Position numbers and translations under genes: made by a program. A stretch of DNA of 64,000 nt from Glomus cerebriforme (taxonomy: Eukaryota > Glomeromycota > Glomeromycetes > Glomerales > Glomeraceae). The notes beneath the pieces were generated by a model. The model was given only the letters and a program-made list of their open reading frames with translations, was not told the origin of the DNA and did no database searches. Numbering within the stretch: position 1 is the first letter of the stretch; each line of letters starts with the position of its first letter. Location of the stretch: positions 26,579 to 90,578 of the forward strand of contig QKYT01000213.1 in NCBI GenBank assembly GCA_003550305.1. Direction: 5' to 3'. Of the stretch, positions 22,121-32,626 are shown in pieces.

Positions 22121-23579
22121 TAATTAACAGTTAATTAATAGTTAATTAACCTATAAGTAATGTATATATATTAATTATATATAATTTAAAATACATAAAT
22201 AATATATTATAATTTATTAAAAATTTATATTTTATTTATTCTTTATCTAAATTAATTATATATTATTATTATCAGAATTATCATCTTCATTATGATTATT
22301 AAATTATAAATTTAGTAATTATAATTTATAAATTATGATTATTAATTTATAGGATTTAATAAATTAAATTACATAACTTAAATTTTTACATTTTTATTGG
22401 TTAATTAAAAGTAATAGTTAATTAACCATTTTAGACTAATTATAAGTAACATAATTAATGGTTAATTAATTCCCATCCCTACATGTAAGTATGATATCAT
22501 GTATCAACACTGACTGGATGACTATATATATATATATCTGTACCAATATTAACCTACTAATATCTTGGTAATAAAAAGAATACAAAACTAGATAAATGCA
22601 TGGATATTTCTTAGTAATAAAAAAGGTATAGAGTATTATAAATATACAGATAGCTTCTTGATAATAAAAAGAATTCAAATGATAAAAATAATTTGTTAAC
22701 AATTTACATATAACTAGAAGTTTATATATAACTGAATAATAATTTAATATAACTGGCTAACAGTTTTATAAACCTGTTAGCTAGTTAAAAAAAAAAAATA
22801 ATTTTTTTAAGCTTAATTTATAAAAATAATATTAATAATATTTCTTTTTTTTAAAAAAAAGTTCAGTTTAAAATCTTAAAACAGTTTTTTTTTGAATAAT
22901 AATTTAAGGAAAAGAGAAAATAATGATTTTTTTTTTTTAGATTTTAACTTAAATTTAATTTTAAAAATTTTAAAATAATTTTTTAATAAAATAGGTAATT
23001 TAAATAAGATTTTTTTGTTTAATTTATAAAAAATATTATTATTAATATTTTTTAGATTTTTAATTTATAAATTATTAGTTTAAACTTTTTATATAAATCA
23101 TAGGTTATTTTAAATATGATTTAGCTTAGTTTAGTTTAAAAAAATCATATTTATTCACAAATTAGCTTAGTTTATATGAAGTATTATTTGCTTTTTTCTT
23201 ATAAAGTTCAAAAATAATAGAAATGACTTTAAAAAAAAAGAGTAAGATTCTTTTCTAAAATAAATTAAATCTAATATGAAATTACTTATAAATTATTCTT
23301 TTAGTAACTACCAATGATTGATATTTTGTTAGTAATTAATGAATTATCAATTGATTTATTCAGTACAACACAACCACTTATTTTTGTATCACTTTTAGTC
23401 TTTTGTTGTGGTCCATACTTTAACACAGTAATTTGTCAAAATTTTGGCTGGCATTAAAAATCAATAATATTCATTATAAAATTGTATCACTGCATGAATT
23501 TAGTTACCAATCGTATGAATTAACAAAGAACAAACAAAAAGATTATTATTTGTTATTTTGACAAAATAACCGTGCATCT
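22121..23579. other. Very AT-rich stretch with decayed repeats
   Basis: No gene. Three imperfect ~45-60-bp units containing TTGGTAATAAAAAGAAT-like sequence lie at about 22,555-22,690. CATCCCTA at 22,473-22,480 matches the right terminus of the hAT MITE at 17.4 kb (TAGGGATG on the other strand), but no left partner was found. Confidence 0.45.
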
Positions 23580-24233
23580 AATTGCATTGAATTATGTAAA
23601 ATCAGTCTTATAATAAATCAAAAGTTAATGCAATTTCAGAATAGTAATTGATAATAGTAATATATTTCATCACTGCTAATCTTATTTATTTTACGAAATA
23701 ACTTTTTATATTCAGATAGATAAATATCAATTTATACTATATGCCAATAAATTTAATAAATTTTCATCGATTTCGCGTCATTTTACCAAATAATAATAAT
23801 AATAAATTTCGTATTTGTGTTTGTGATATAATAAAAAACGATAAACTTAATTAACTACATAACAACATCCGACAAAATATTGTTATCATAGATGACAATT
23901 TTTTTTATAATATTTGTGATAATAAAGGAAAAGAAACAAAAAAAAGAGATCGTGTTAAGAATTAATAAAAAGATTTATGAATTGACGTTATCATAAAATA
24001 TAAAAAATGAGAAATACCAATCGAAGGTATAGTATTTCATTAAAAAAGTAAAGATTAAGTATAGGATCAATAATACGATGTTGTGTTTTCGAAAAATCAA
24101 ATTGGATATATAAAAACGAGTAATGTTACTAGTGGTTCAAAGAGGAAATCGAAAAGAAAGGTATAAAGGACATAAATAAATATATCATTTAAATCGGGTT
24201 TGAATTTCAAACCCATCTCGAAATATTATTGGT

Positions 24234-24398
24234 TTAATAAAAAGAAGAACCATTGAAAAATGGTAAAAATACATTTTGCCTAGGCAATTGTTGTATTCTT
24301 CTTAATGATATATTTTGCGTATTCCGCGGATATAAATTCTCTTTAAAAAACCGCTTTCTTCTACGTTCAACGATATCTCGTCTATGTAAAGAAGGCAT
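24234..24398 (-). CDS. Small Arg-rich protein of the GSxFY-tail family (copy E)
   Basis: Single exon, 54 residues, found by hand translation of the minus strand. It starts MPSLHRRDIVERRRKRFF, continues through ISLRRIQQLPRQN and ends FLPFFNGSSFY. Compared with D and G it lacks the QEE residues before the tail and has FLPFF in place of FxNQFF. It is the intact member of the pair carried by the inverted duplication; its partner F has an early stop and a three-codon deletion. A TATAAATA box lies 78 bp upstream. Function unknown. Confidence 0.65.
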   Translation of the reverse strand: MPSLHRRDIVERRRKRFFKENLYPRNTQNISLRRIQQLPRQNVFLPFFNGSSFY

Positions 24399-24475
24399 TA
24401 GATAAGATTGATTGGTTTTAAAAAATTTTTTCTTTTATATATACCAATACCGTAAAAACAAGTAAAGAGGAGGTG

Positions 24476-24483
24476 TATTTATA
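24476..24483 (-). promoter_or_regulatory. TATA box (TATAAATA) of copy E
   Basis: TATAAATACACCTC on the minus strand, 78 bp upstream of the ATG at 24398. The box and its downstream ACACCTC are conserved in copy F. Confidence 0.55.
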
Positions 24484-25625
24484 ACAAATTTTAAGTTGTT
24501 GAGACAATATAATACTAATTAAAAATAATCTTGGTATTAAAAATTCTTTAGACTAATCTAAGTTAATCGTGGTCTTTAGAGTTGATAATTGTACAAATGA
24601 AAATTCGTATGTAAGGGTTTTTTTTGATTGTTTACATTATTAAAATTATTTAATCATGTGGAACATTAATAATAATTATAAACATTCAATATTCATTTTT
24701 GTTTAATTATCGATGTAATTAAAGATCTAAAAAATAAATAAATATAATATATTTTTATATCAAACTATAAATATAATACATTACATTAAATAGAAAAATT
24801 TAGACTGCTGCTGCTGCAAAAAAGCCGCCAAATATATGAAAGGTCATATTTACACAAATATAATTATTGAAAGAGAAATTAAATTAAGTATAACACCCCA
24901 AGCAAAAATGTATGTTGATAATGGTTGTACTATGAAATAACAAAAATAACAAGAAAAAACTTGTTATTCTCTAAATTTTTAAACATGATTTTACAATCAT
25001 GCTTTGGATTTTGAAACGGTAAACGGGGAAGAAATAAAGTGGATTAATGAAATCAAATAAATCTTGTGTATTCAATGATTTTTATATTATAAAAGTCGAA
25101 AATAAAGAGATTGGATCGTGGCTTAAATTTTAACGCTTATTTCGCTTATTTGTTATTTAATGGCGTGTAAATTTATTATTAAGCTGTCAAAAGTTATGTA
25201 CCCCAGCTATGATAGACATATTGGTGTATTACGGTCTTACTAAATTTGGTTTATTAGATTTATTTATATTATTATTTATTCATAATTTATTTTATTACAC
25301 CATGCTAACGTTCATAGTGATTTATTTTTTTATAGAAACCTCCTTTTTTTCATTAAAAAAAAATCCGATACAATACATTCATCATTCAAAGTATTGTCTT
25401 TTTCTAATATAAACACAAATTTGGTGAATCACAATGATCATCCAATTTTTAATCCAATTTGTTTTTCGTGATTTGTGTAATGATGGTACAGAAGCGCAAG
25501 AGGGGGTAAGTTAGTTTTTTCTTTTAGGCTTCTTCCAGACAGTGAATTTGGCGGGTTTTCTTGGCTTCTCCTATCCGGAACAGTCTCTTGAAGGTAATGT
25601 GAAGGGGGAACTTGGGGGTTCACTT

Positions 25626-25764
25626 AAAGAACGTTTACTAACGTTCTTTTGAAATTTTTTTTTTAGGATTTGGACTTGGAAGATTCTTGGAAGTGAGTTT
25701 ATGTTGGATTTCTATTTTAATACTTCTAATTTAATACTTTAAAGAACGTTTATTAACGTTCTTT
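25626..25764. repeat. Two identical-stem hairpins (AAAGAACGTT / AACGTTCTTT)
   Basis: Hairpin 1 is at 25626-25649 with loop TACT, hairpin 2 at 25741-25764 with loop TATT. Both have perfect 10-bp stems and both are followed by a long T run and an AG. They are 115 bp apart, so they may be ends or units of one repeat. Confidence 0.8.
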
Positions 25765-25861
25765 TTTGATTTTTTTTTTTTTACAGGTATCTTCCATCGG
25801 ATTGATCTGATAAATTGGAAGGTTCATCATCGGATCATCAGATCAGGGACGATGATTTCCT

Positions 25862-26076
25862 GTGTTTCACATAATTTCACAGAATTTCACAGGAAATCAC
25901 AGAATAGGGCTATAAAAAATGATGATAATTTTCAAATTTTTGGCCTGATTTAGGATTTGCAATCATTATAATGCTGGCTGACATTAAGTTTGGCCAGAAT
26001 TTGCGAATTATAATGTTGGCTAACCTTGTATAATTCTGTCCAAATCACAGAATTTCACAGAATTTCACAGAATTAA
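25862..26076. repeat. Clusters of AATTTCACAG decamers
   Basis: Near-tandem AATTTCACAG/AAATCACAG units occur at 25,862-25,905 and again at 26,041-26,076, flanking a stretch with repeated TTGGCCAG/GCTGGC motifs. Probably parts of one non-coding repeat. Confidence 0.6.
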
Positions 26077-28103
26077 CTTTTAACGGATGGCTCATCAATT
26101 CCCCACCTACCACTACAGTATATTAAATTTTATTTTAAATTTCAATAATTTTGCCAAATTTTATGTTACATATTGGATATTTAAACTTATTCTTGAAGTT
26201 AAATTTTAATTTATTGTAAAACTACAACTTCAAATCACTTTGATATATTTCATATTTCTTTTGATTTAGTTATCCTCATATTTCAAATTTCATTTCAATT
26301 CTTTAATTCCTAAAGAATTTAATTAAATTAATACAAATTTTATATATAATTAGAATGAATAATGATAGTATCCATAAAGTACAAAGGAAGATAATTTGAT
26401 AAAAGTATCTAATTAAGCTATCTTTTTGAATTACAAGAATGTTAAATTTTCAGATCATGATTTTTGTGAAAAAATTTTCTACTGATTGAAGAATAGCTTG
26501 ACTGATAAAGTATTTTTCGCAAATCATATTTACATGATTAAATCAGCGTTTAAACTGCAATCAAGGTATTCTTAATCAAATTCATTCTTAGAATATACAG
26601 TATATACTTGTTTAAATTAACCATTAATACAGTATGACTATGGCACTAATTATGGAATATACCGTATCAATGGTTTCAAAGTTTTCTTTTAATTAAAGAT
26701 AAGATGGATTCAATTTCTTTTTTTTCTTTTGTCAAATAAAGAGATGCACTTATATTAATAACTTTAGTGTTTATACAAACTAAATTGAGATGAATTATCA
26801 AATACTGGATATTTATTTAACAACCTTTGTATGTTTTAATAAACATTATTGTAAAAAGAATAGGATCAAACTGGTTATTTAAAACGATTAGTACTGCTTG
26901 TTCCACAGAACTTCTTTTTTAAAAATCATATACTTTCTTGTTATTTGACATCTATATAAAGAATATTCTGAGAATTTAATGGGAAAGCAGCTTTTATTAT
27001 CTAAAATGAAGTAATTATCCGACCAAACGTGTATTATGACCTTATCTGTATATCAAGAGAATTAAATCTGACAGATGACACTAAACAAAATTGGATAAAA
27101 ATTTCGACATGTGAATCATTCATAAACTTTGTAATTGAGATTCAGAAGATCAACCACCGAATTTGTGTTTATATTAAAAAAAAGGGGTCATTATCAAAAT
27201 TACACAAATACTGAAACATTTTGAATGATTTTTTTTTTTCAATTTTCGAAAGTCGTAAAATTTGTAAAAAAAAAAAAGGAGGTTTTTATAAAAATAAACC
27301 CCACATGAACGTTAGCATGATTAATAAAATAAATTAAACCCAAATAATAATATAAACAAAGAATAACAGACTAGATAAAAAAGGAACAATTGAATAAGAG
27401 AGCATAAAATCCCGCAGTAAGTACGTAAAAAGTTCCAAAATTTGCTTCTCTGGATGTATAAAAAACCGGTATTTAGAATAAATTAGTAAGATCATAATTC
27501 AAGAGTAACCAATCAATTATTAATTATTGCGGTTAATATTATGCTATTTTGTCTATTTATTATTATTTACTGTATATCTGTAAAATTTTTGACAGCTTAA
27601 ATAATATTACACGAATTATTTTAAAATAATTGAAACACCATTTACGCCATAAATTAACCACGATTTAATCATTAAATGTACATATTTATATTCCACTTTG
27701 TTATTTCATGAATAATATAATCATGTTCGTCATACTTAATTTAATTTCTCTTTCAATACGGATTTCATATATTTGACATATTTTTTGCAACTGCAGCGGT
27801 CAATTATTTCTCCGTAAACTATTGTTGGTTTCTTCGTTTAATTCTTTATTTAACGAGTATTAATGTGCTTCATATGATTAAAATCCCCAAAGGACCTAAT
27901 ATGGATAATTTTAATGATGAAACAAACATTTTAAAGTTTTAGAACTTTTGATGAAAAAAAAAACTCTTGCATACGAATTTTCATTTGTACAATAATCAAC
28001 TCTAAAAACCACGATCAACTTTGATTAGTCTAAAGAATTTTTATTGGTTCAGCAATACCAATATTATTTTTATTAGTATTATATTATCTCAAAAAAAATT
28101 TGT

Positions 28104-28111
28104 TATAAATA
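28104..28111 (+). promoter_or_regulatory. TATA box (TATAAATA) of broken copy F
   Basis: TATAAATACACCTC, 67 bp upstream of the former ATG at 28171, the same context as in copy E. Confidence 0.45.
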
Positions 28112-28170
28112 CACCTCTTCTTTTACTTATATATAAAAGAAAAATTTTTTAAACTAATCAATCTTTTATA

Positions 28171-28326
28171 ATGCCTTCTTTACATAAATGAGATATTGTT
28201 GAACGTAGAAGAAAGCGCTTTTTTAAAGAAAATTTATATCCGCAAAATATATCATTAAGAAGAATACAACAATTGCCTAGGCAAAATGTATTTTTACCAT
28301 TTTTCAATGGTTCTTCTTTTTATTAA
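28171..28326 (+). pseudogene. Broken copy F of the GSxFY-tail family
   Basis: Aligns codon by codon with copy E. Codon 7 is TGA where E has CGA (Arg), a CpG-to-TpG change, and three codons (PRNT region of E) are deleted. The remainder stays in frame through ISLRRIQQLPRQN to FNGSSFY and TAA. It is the non-functional partner of E in the inverted duplication, unless a later start is used; there is no in-frame Met after the stop. Confidence 0.8.
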
Positions 28327-29207
28327 ACCAATAATATTTCGAGATGGGTTTGAAATTCAAACCCGATTTAAATGATATATTTATTTATGTCCTTTATACC
28401 TTTCTTTTCGATTTCCTCTTTGAACCACCAGTAACATTACTCGTTTTTATATCCAATTTGATTTTTCGAAAACACAACATCGTATTATTGATCCTATACT
28501 TAATCTTACGTTCGATTGGTATTTCTCATGATAACGTCAATTCATAAATCTTTTTATTAATTCTTAACACGATCTCTTTTTTTCGTTTCTTTTCCTTTAT
28601 TATCACAAATATTATAAAAAAAATTGTCATCTTTGATAACAATATTTTGTCGGATGTTGTTATGTAGTTAATTAAGTTTATCGTTTTTATTATATCACAA
28701 ACACAAATACGAAATTTATTATTATTATTATTTGGTAAAATGACGCGAAATCGTTAAATTTATTGGCATATAGTATAAATTGATATTTATCTATCTGAAT
28801 AAAGTACCTTTTTTTTTTAAAAAAAAAAATTGTTTAATTTCCACATATTATAAAAAGTTATTTCGTAAAATAAATAATACTTTAATATTATCAATTAGTA
28901 CTATTCTGAAATTGCATTAATTTTAATTTATTAACTGATATATAACTTCAATCCTTCGTTTTTTTCATGCTTTTCAATCCAAAAATTTAATAATTTTGGC
29001 ATTAAATTACGTAAAATCACATTATTATTTCGTCTACTGTATATGATATCTTTAGAAAATTCAAATCTTACAAACAATTTGTTATAAGATAATCATAAAA
29101 AGGATTCGTATACAGTAAATACCAGGTGATTTGTATAGCGATTTAATGAACATGTATACTAATAAAACCAGAATTGACAAACTTCAGTATAAAATATGAA
29201 TTATATT

Positions 29208-29325
29208 CAGTACAATACAACTACTACTTATTTTTATATCTTATTATTGGAGTTATTGATTTATTAACTTGGAAAATTTTAGTATATTGTGGTATCATAT
29301 GAATTAACAAAGAACAAACAAAAGT
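29208..29325 (+). repeat. Direct-orientation copy of 23,358-23,545 outside the inverted repeat
   Basis: TTCAGTACAAyACAAC near its start and ATGAATTAACAAAGAACAAA near its end also occur, in the same orientation, just outside the other arm at 23,358 and about 23,515. The middle parts differ in length. Confidence 0.6.
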
Positions 29326-29822
29326 ATTTGGTAGATACAAATTTATTGTATTTATAATTCAATATTTAATTTTTAATATAAAAAGTCAATAAGAGAAGTT
29401 ATTGAAAGAATATATTACAAAGTAATTTCATATCGAATTCAATCTGTTTTATTAAATATACTGATTTTAAACTTTATTAGAAAATACAATAATATTAAAA
29501 GATACTCTATACTATAGTGATATATACTGTAGTCTGTAGATACTAGATATATAGTATTTGTTTAATTATAAACATAACAAATTTTTTGAGTATAGAGTTC
29601 CGCACTGTAATAATTGTTTGTATCATTTAGATTTCAGCCTTTTTGTTTAAAAATTTTAATTTTCATTAAAATAAGTCGATATTATCTATTTAAATAGGAA
29701 ATTCGTGTGAATTTGTGATTTTTTATGTTTCCCTTAAAATAATAATAAAATCTTGTAGATAAAAAGACATTCTGAAGAGTGAAGAACGATAGATCGCGAA
29801 ATTCCAAAAAAAAAAAAAAAAG

Positions 29823-30029
29823 TTAATAAAAAGGAGAACCGTTAAAGAATTGATTGGCAAATTCTTCTTGTACATTCTGTGGTGGCAATTGTTGAATTCT
29901 TTTCAACGTGTCAATATTTATCAATGATAAGCTTCTTAGACGTAGTTGACCACTTCTATTGCAATGAGCTAATAAAAATCTTCTTTTTCTTTGAATAATA
30001 ATATTGTTATTTTGATTTGAAGAAATCAT
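29823..30029 (-). CDS. Small Arg-rich protein of the GSxFY-tail family (copy G)
   Basis: Single exon, 68 residues, the same length as copy D. The N-terminus is Asn/Ile-rich with QRKRR, followed by a Leu/Arg/Ser middle and LINIDTLKRIQQLPPQN, then the tail FANQFFNGSPFY. The INIDTLxRIQQLPPQ block is shared with D. It is the right-most copy and lies just outside the inverted duplication. The start is the only Met before the basic region, and a TATAAATA box lies 73 bp upstream. No function can be assigned. Confidence 0.7.
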   Translation of the reverse strand: MISSNQNNNIIIQRKRRFLLAHCNRSGQLRLRSLSLINIDTLKRIQQLPPQNVQEEFANQFFNGSPFY

Positions 30030-31244
30030 TGATATATCGTAATATATATATATATATTTTTTAACATCCTAATAGACTACAGTCGGTCGACTTGGTACGT
30101 GTATTTATATTTAGTAGTTTAACTAAATAAGTTTATAGATATAAAGACATTATTACTAAAATAGGTTAATAATCGATTACATCATGATTTTCAAAAATAA
30201 GCATTTCTCGGAGATATTAATTAACCATTTTTTTTTAAAAAAAAAATCCATGCCTTTTGAGACACCAAAATTACTGATAAATGACAATCATCTCATTGGA
30301 TCATTTAATAAAAATCAATCAAGTTGTATTTTCTTATTAATTGTTAATCCATTGTATTTTTGTATTATATTGAAAAATAGAAAATATTGTGTCCCCGTAA
30401 ATAACCTTAAAACCAATTTTGTTGACGTCAACATGTCGAAATGAACAAAGTAAAGATAGAAATTATTATAGCATACATTAGTAACATTACGTAATAAATT
30501 TTTCTTTTTTCGCTTTCATCCCATGAATTCTTAATAAAAATAGATTTTCATTTTCAAAGTTGTTATTAAATTTGGATCATTTTGAAAAAGTGTGATAAAT
30601 GATTTAAAACAATCATATACAGTATATATTATATATATTAGACATGCCATATCTCAGCTGACTGATAGAATTGAACATTAAATTTTTCGATCTTAATATT
30701 ACTAAATAAACTAAATTTTATAATATTATTATTTCCAGATTTAATCATAAAGTGGACGTTGGCAGGCTATAAATCCTATAAATGTTACAAATTCCTACTA
30801 AAAGGGATAGATAAATTTGAGACATCATTTATTTACAGAAATTTTAATTAAAATACACTTAAGACAATAAGAAAACATGAAAACATTATTTTTTATTTTG
30901 TTTTTTTTTCAATAATAAAAAACCTTAGAAAATTTAATCAACAAATTTTAAGTATCCATACATTAAGGATATGTCTGACTCACATAAAAAAAAAAAAAGG
31001 AAAAAAATATTAATTACTGAAATGGAATACTGAATAATAATAAAATTATAAAAGAATAAAAAAAAAAAAATATATATATATATATATATATTTACAAAGG
31101 ATAATAGTAAGGAGAATATGTTTACAACAGCAAATTGATATCAATTGCATTATCATTTTTTTTTTTTTAACGCTTTCATCATCCTACGCATTAATTTACG
31201 ACACCTTTCGTTCTTTGTTGAATCCTCCTTGTTAATTCTTTTCA
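30030..31244. other. Intergenic stretch between the repeat-rich and gene-dense halves
   Basis: Contains the promoter of copy G. A plus-strand 86-codon frame at 30,184-30,444 has no recognisable motif or codon signal and is not called. Poly-A and (TA)n microsatellites lie at about 31,057-31,090, probably in the 3' flank of the MRG gene. Confidence 0.5.
30102..30109 (-). promoter_or_regulatory. TATA box (TATAAATA) of copy G
   Basis: TATAAATACACG on the minus strand, 73 bp upstream of the ATG at 30029; the ACAC after the box matches copies E and F. Confidence 0.55.
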
Positions 31245-32252
31245 TTAGTATTCCCAGATAATTCTGATATAAGAAGGATCAGCAGGTTCATATTGAACAG
31301 CGTAATAATTTTTACACCTGAGTTGCATGAACTCTGCTATCTCTCTAACCAACATTTGTATTTCCTCGGCTTTCTCTTCTTTCATTTGTATGGAAAATAC
31401 AAGATCTGGTATTTTTATAATAAGTCGCATTAAATGTTCTGCACCATAAATTGAAGAATAAGGGAGTTCGGGATATTTTTCTACCATTTCAACAAATTGT
31501 TGTCGTTCAAAACGATAAAGAAGATAAATTGGAAGTGCCTCATTAAAAAATTCTTTAAAATCTTCTACATCATCATCTACATCCAATTCTTGTTGTTTAG
31601 TAACCTTATTATGTTCTCTCAATTTTTCTAAATACCAATCTAAAAATTCCTTTAAAATGTCATCAACAGTTTTTTCTCTTGGCATTGGATGTATAATTAA
31701 TTGATTTTTAGTTATCCATTGCCATTCATCAATCATTCTAACTTTCTCTTCAATCTTTACATCAACTGATAATCTAATTCTTTTTGAACGAAATTTTTGA
31801 TTTTTTTTATCTCCTCCTTCTAAATCACTTTCATCTTCTTTAAACCTCCTTTTATTATTATTAATATTATTATCATTATTATCAGCTGAATCTTGTTCCG
31901 ATGATTCAACTATAATATGCTTCTTTGGCATCATATACATTTCTATATTTTCTTGTGTCTTTTTAAGTAACCTTGATTCAGGTACCCATTCATCCCATTT
32001 CTTATTCCATCCTTTATAATGTACATGATATTGTGGTCCTACTTCGCCAACTTTACTAGTATATATTATTCTTGTATCTAAAATTTGTGCTATATATACT
32101 GTAGGTCCATGATAACATAAAGCTTCTTCTCCTTTTTGATATCGTAATGTTACATGAGGTGATGAATTTCCCGAACTATCATAGGATGTCGACGAAGGTG
32201 AACTCAACGAAGAAACATCGGTTAAAGATCCATCAGAAAGTATTGAAGCCAT
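31245..32252 (-). CDS. EAF3: MRG15/Eaf3-like chromatin protein
   Basis: Single-exon gene, 335 residues, close to the usual length of this family. Residues about 38-105 form a chromo-barrel domain (EALCYHGPTVYIAQIL, YHVHYKGWNKKWDEWVPESR). The middle is acidic with an Asn run and a basic stretch (KNQKFRSKRIRL) that could be a nuclear signal. Residues about 170-335 are the MRG domain (LPREKTVDDIL-like start, LPIYLLYRFERQQF, YSSIYGAEHLMRLIIKIP). In other fungi Eaf3 reads methylated H3K36 in the NuA4 acetyltransferase and Rpd3S deacetylase complexes. The N-terminus is Ser-rich and probably disordered. It is transcribed in the same direction as the kinase-fold gene, 374 bp downstream of that gene's stop codon. 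Confidence 0.92.
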   Translation of the reverse strand: MASILSDGSLTDVSSLSSPSSTSYDSSGNSSPHVTLRYQKGEEALCYHGPTVYIAQILDTRIIYTSKVGEVGPQYHVHYKGWNKKWDEWVPESRLLKKTQENIEMYMMPKKHIIVESSEQDSADNNDNNINNNKRRFKEDESDLEGGDKKNQKFRSKRIRLSVDVKIEEKVRMIDEWQWITKNQLIIHPMPREKTVDDILKEFLDWYLEKLREHNKVTKQQELDVDDDVEDFKEFFNEALPIYLLYRFERQQFVEMVEKYPELPYSSIYGAEHLMRLIIKIPDLVFSIQMKEEKAEEIQMLVREIAEFMQLRCKNYYAVQYEPADPSYIRIIWEY

Positions 32253-32626
32253 TGTTTAAAAGAGAACTTGTCAACGGAAGGTATAAGTAAGAAAAAAAAA
32301 ACTTTTTTGTTTGTACTTTTTGAAAATAAATATGTTAAAAAAAATGTAAACAGTTAATATAAAATAAATGATTTTCTTTTAATTAAACACAGACAATGAA
32401 ACATATAGATTCCAAGATTTGACTGAGACTTTTAAAAGATTTAGAGTAAGAGAATAATTCTCTCTCTTTTTTATACAATCGAATATTATTGTTTATTACG
32501 AGATTAAGTCACGTGACATACTGATAGTCAAAATTATTTTAGTTATATTATTATATTAATATACAAATATATATATATATATATATATTTTTTTTAAAAA
32601 ACAAAGCTCTAATAATTAATTGTTAA

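Larger units (their letters stand above)
23580..25370. repeat. Left arm of a large inverted duplication
   Basis: This segment matches the reverse complement of about 27,260-29,040 along most of its length with substitutions and indels. Clear landmarks are the gene copies E and F, the AAAATGACGCGAAATCG block (23,775/28,738), GTACAAATGAAAATTCGTAT (24,590/27,967), the GAAAGAGAAATTAAATTAAG block (24,870/27,745) and CATGCTAACGTTCAT (25,300/27,305). Arm boundaries are approximate. Confidence 0.85.
25371..27259. other. Spacer of the inverted duplication
   Basis: The spacer holds a repeat-derived block (25,440-26,080) that has no counterpart in either arm, then AT-rich DNA. A 61-codon plus-strand frame at 27,029-27,214 reads protein-like (SKxNWIKISTxESFINF-type) but has no recognised match, start context or neighbours. 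Possible remnant; not called as a gene. Confidence 0.45.
27260..29040. repeat. Right arm of a large inverted duplication
   Basis: Reverse-complement partner of 23,580-25,370. Relative to the left arm it has an extra A/T homopolymer insertion near 28,806-28,850 and several indels. It carries the broken gene copy F. Confidence 0.85.

Noticed and set aside
21415..22700. CRISPR-like array from the spaced repeats.
   Set aside because: Units are diverged, unevenly spaced and contiguous, and the sequence is eukaryotic.
24800..24815. CTG/CTGCTGCTGC triplet run.
   Set aside because: Only four units; too short to call a microsatellite of interest.
27029..27214. 61-codon plus-strand frame in the spacer of the inverted duplication.
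   Set aside because: Reads protein-like but has no conserved motif, second exon or relative in the window; kept only as a possible remnant.
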